Assembly: GCA_029907045.1 (NCBI GenBank)
Contig: JARYMR010000080.1
Location: 1-7,226, forward strand
Length of the DNA stretch: 7,226 bases
Direction of reading: 5' to 3'
From: Candidatus Bathyarchaeota archaeon
GTDB taxonomy: Archaea > Thermoproteota > Bathyarchaeia > Bathyarchaeales > UBA233
The notes below the pieces were generated by a model that ran no database searches, was not told the DNA's origin, and was given only the letters and a program-made list of their open reading frames with translations. The translations under genes and the position numbers were made by a program. Below are positions 5,500 through 7,226 of this stretch, one piece after another. Every line of letters starts with the position of its first letter. Position 1 is the stretch's first letter.

Positions 5500-6795
5500 C
5501 TATTCATACCTTAAGGCTTCTACTGGTTTGAGTTTTGAAGCCCGCCAAGCTGGATAAATCGCAAAAATTACGCTGACTCCCACTCCAAATACTAAGGCTA
5601 AGAGGGCTACTGTTGGAGTTAAGAGGGGGGTTATTGTCATTCCACTGAAGTTTCCAGTTTGATTTCCCCGCAGGTTTCCAAAGGATGCGCCTCCTCCGCT
5701 AAAGATTATCATAACCAGGTTTGCTACACCCCAACCTGAACCTATACCGATGACTGAACCAATCAATCCGATTATTACTGATTCGAATAGGAAAATTAGA
5801 AGAACTGTTCGGCCTTTCATGCCTAACGCTTTTAGTATGCCTATCTCTCTTGTGCGTTCCATCAAGGAAACTATCATGATGTTCATTATGCCTATTCCGG
5901 CTACGAGAAGCGAAATGGCGGCGATTCCAGCCAAGAAAATCTCTATGACGGAGAAGACGCTTGAGAGAGTGTTGAGCAGGGCTGTTGCTGACATCACTGA
6001 GACTTGATTGCTGAAAGCCTCGGTTATGGCTTTGGAAATGTTGTCAATTGTTTCTTTGTCGCTGTTTTTTAATTTCACGATTATTTGGCTGCATTCATCG
6101 GTTCCAAAGAAGCTTTGGGCTTGAGAAATTGGAATGTAAATGCTCGAGTCTGAAGGTCCTCCTACTCCGAAGCCTCCGACTTCTTTAAGAACAGCCACAA
6201 CATGACCAGTATATGTTTCATTTCTTATTGGAAAAGTAGTCGCGTTAGTCCAAATTATGTTAACGTCATCATCCACATCACAGAATAGCGTTCCATTTTT
6301 CCAGGGGTCATTTACGCGTTTTCCGATTACAACCAGGTTATTTTCTGGGTTTTGAGGTATTTGTCCGCTTTCGTTTACAAAGGTGCTGCTATAAATTTCT
6401 GCGTATTTAGCAAAGTCCACGCCTACTATTGCAGTAGTGAGCCCCCTTCCATCAGATTCAATCCAGCCTGCTCGCTGGATTATTGCGACAGACATTTCAA
6501 TGTCGGGGGATAAGCCATCAATTATCTCTGTATAATTAACTCGTAATTTAAAGTCAGAATTTGCTCCACCTTGTCCACCGGCGCCAAAGCCTCCTCCAGC
6601 AGAAACAATCAGCGTGTTGGTTGCAAGCCCAGTTTCAAGCTGCATGGTTATGGTGTTTTGCAAACCCTGAGTTATTGAAAGCAAGGCAACAATAGCCGCA
6701 ATACCAATAACTACGCCTAAAGTCGTTAAGCCTGCTCGCAGTTTTCGCAACTTTATTGCGCTAAAAGAGTAGGATAAAATGTCGCTTACTTTCAC
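5500..6795 (-). CDS. MacB/FtsX-family ABC transporter permease
   Basis: The membrane subunit of a MacB/LolCDE-type (type VII) ABC system, which couples cytoplasmic ATP hydrolysis to movements of an outer domain rather than moving substrate through the helices. The 431 residues show helix 1 (about 22-43), a large extracytoplasmic MacB_PCD-like domain (about 44-280), and three C-terminal helices (about 282-306, 330-360, 395-416). Family signatures are GIGIMNIMIVSLMERTREIG with ILKALGM, and the C-terminal YPAWRASKLKPVEALRYE. The outer domain has Gly-rich loops (67-78 and 207-213) and many sequons (for example N87, N141, N167, N184, N192), fitting exposure and N-glycosylation in an archaeon. The start is GTG 6795-6793, one base after the ATPase stop, with GGAGAAGGTGA at 6802-6812 giving a strong ribosome site at six bases. 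The substrate is unknown; no membrane-fusion partner is visible in the window. Confidence 0.9.
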   Translation of the reverse strand: MKVSDILSYSFSAIKLRKLRAGLTTLGVVIGIAAIVALLSITQGLQNTITMQLETGLATNTLIVSAGGGFGAGGQGGANSDFKLRVNYTEIIDGLSPDIEMSVAIIQRAGWIESDGRGLTTAIVGVDFAKYAEIYSSTFVNESGQIPQNPENNLVVIGKRVNDPWKNGTLFCDVDDDVNIIWTNATTFPIRNETYTGHVVAVLKEVGGFGVGGPSDSSIYIPISQAQSFFGTDECSQIIVKLKNSDKETIDNISKAITEAFSNQVSVMSATALLNTLSSVFSVIEIFLAGIAAISLLVAGIGIMNIMIVSLMERTREIGILKALGMKGRTVLLIFLFESVIIGLIGSVIGIGSGWGVANLVMIIFSGGGASFGNLRGNQTGNFSGMTITPLLTPTVALLALVFGVGVSVIFAIYPAWRASKLKPVEALRYE

Positions 6796-6796
6796 G

Positions 6797-7226
6797 TTAA
6801 TTCACCTTCTCCTGAACTATTAAACCGTCAAGCATCTGCACTATTCTCTCTGTCTGCGAAGCTAGACGCTGATCATGTGTGACCATTATTATGGTTATGC
6901 CTTTCTCCTCATTTAGCCTCTTAACCAACCTGATTATTTCATTTGCAGCTTTCGAATCTATGTTACCAGTGGGCTCATCCATTAAGAGAAAGCTTGGGTT
7001 GTTGGATAGGGCTCTTGCAATTGCAACGCGTTGTTGTTCGCCTCCGCTGAGCTCCGTTGGCTTATGGTTCATCCGCTCTTTCAATCCAACAATTTCCAGA
7101 AGTTCTTCTGCACGCTTTTTGCGTTCGTCTTTACCCAAGCCGGATATTGCCATTGGCAACTCAACATTTTGCCTCGCGGTTAAACGTGGAATTAGATTGA
7201 AGAATTGGAAGACAAAGCCTATCTTA
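6797..7226 (-). CDS. ABC transporter ATP-binding protein, MacB/LolD type (5' end off right edge)
   Basis: The ATPase partner of the permease that follows it one base later. About 143 C-terminal residues are visible; the frame stays open to the right edge, so the N-terminus with Walker A is missing. In order from the edge are the Q-loop (GFVFQFFNLIPRLTARQNV, the conserved Gln directly after VF), the signature LSGGEQQRVAIARAL, Walker B FLLMDEPTGNID with the D-loop, and the H-loop MVTHDQ. The QFFNLIP and ELPM segments are typical of the LolD/MacB/FtsE-like branch that works with FtsX-type permeases. A TTG at 7159-7157 inside this frame is not the start, because the conserved Q-loop lies upstream of it. 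The stop TAA (6799-6797) is preceded by the permease ribosome site at 6802-6812, so the pair is translationally coupled. Confidence 0.93.
   Translation of the reverse strand, partial: KIGFVFQFFNLIPRLTARQNVELPMAISGLGKDERKKRAEELLEIVGLKERMNHKPTELSGGEQQRVAIARALSNNPSFLLMDEPTGNIDSKAANEIIRLVKRLNEEKGITIIMVTHDQRLASQTERIVQMLDGLIVQEKVN
6802..6812 (-). promoter_or_regulatory. Ribosome binding site for the ABC permease
   Basis: GGAGAAGGTGA on the minus strand lies within the last codons of the ATPase gene, with GGTGA six bases before GTG 6795. It confirms the GTG start and the coupling of the two transporter genes. Confidence 0.65.

Overview
The window looks like a chromosomal segment of an archaeon, most plausibly Thermoproteota/Crenarchaeota-related (Bathyarchaeia-like is my guess from gene content and codon style, not a proven assignment). 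Supporting signs are a NurA nuclease-HerA translocase pair, which is characteristic of archaea; TATA-type promoters instead of -35/-10 boxes; Shine-Dalgarno cores of the GGTGA/GGAG type; frequent GTG and TTG starts; and extracytoplasmic domains rich in N-x-S/T sequons. I see no rRNA, tRNA, CRISPR array, insertion sequence or phage gene.

Left part (1-2744): a short AT-rich gap with one near-palindromic TATA element (about 202-211) separates two divergent units. To the left, on the minus strand, is the 5' end of a small unrecognised gene that leaves the window. To the right, on the plus strand, is a compact two-gene unit, nurA then herA, joined by a 4-base ATGA stop/start overlap. These should form a DNA-end-processing machine in which HerA pumps DNA and NurA cuts it. 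Mre11 and Rad50, the usual partners, are not in this unit.

Middle (2745-3541): a short convergent gap (2745-2814) holds no gene or clear terminator. It is followed on the minus strand by a membrane-protein gene that is broken into two overlapping frames. Together they would encode a four-helix membrane protein of about 210 residues of unknown function. This is a decayed gene or a sequence error.

Right part (3542-7226), all minus strand, read from right to left: the ATPase of a MacB/LolD-type ABC system (5' end off the window), its FtsX/MacB-like permease one base later, a rhomboid intramembrane serine protease with an unusual extra membrane-anchored outer domain, and a Nudix hydrolase resembling ADP-ribose pyrophosphatases. 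The ATPase and permease are clearly one transporter. The rhomboid and Nudix genes follow in the same direction with gaps of 87 and 38 bases, so co-transcription is possible, but no functional link is shown by sequence.

I found no convincing undescribed system. The points most worth a second look are the stand-alone NurA-HerA unit, the rhomboid's extra domain, the broken four-helix membrane protein beside HerA, and the unreported divergent gene at the left edge.
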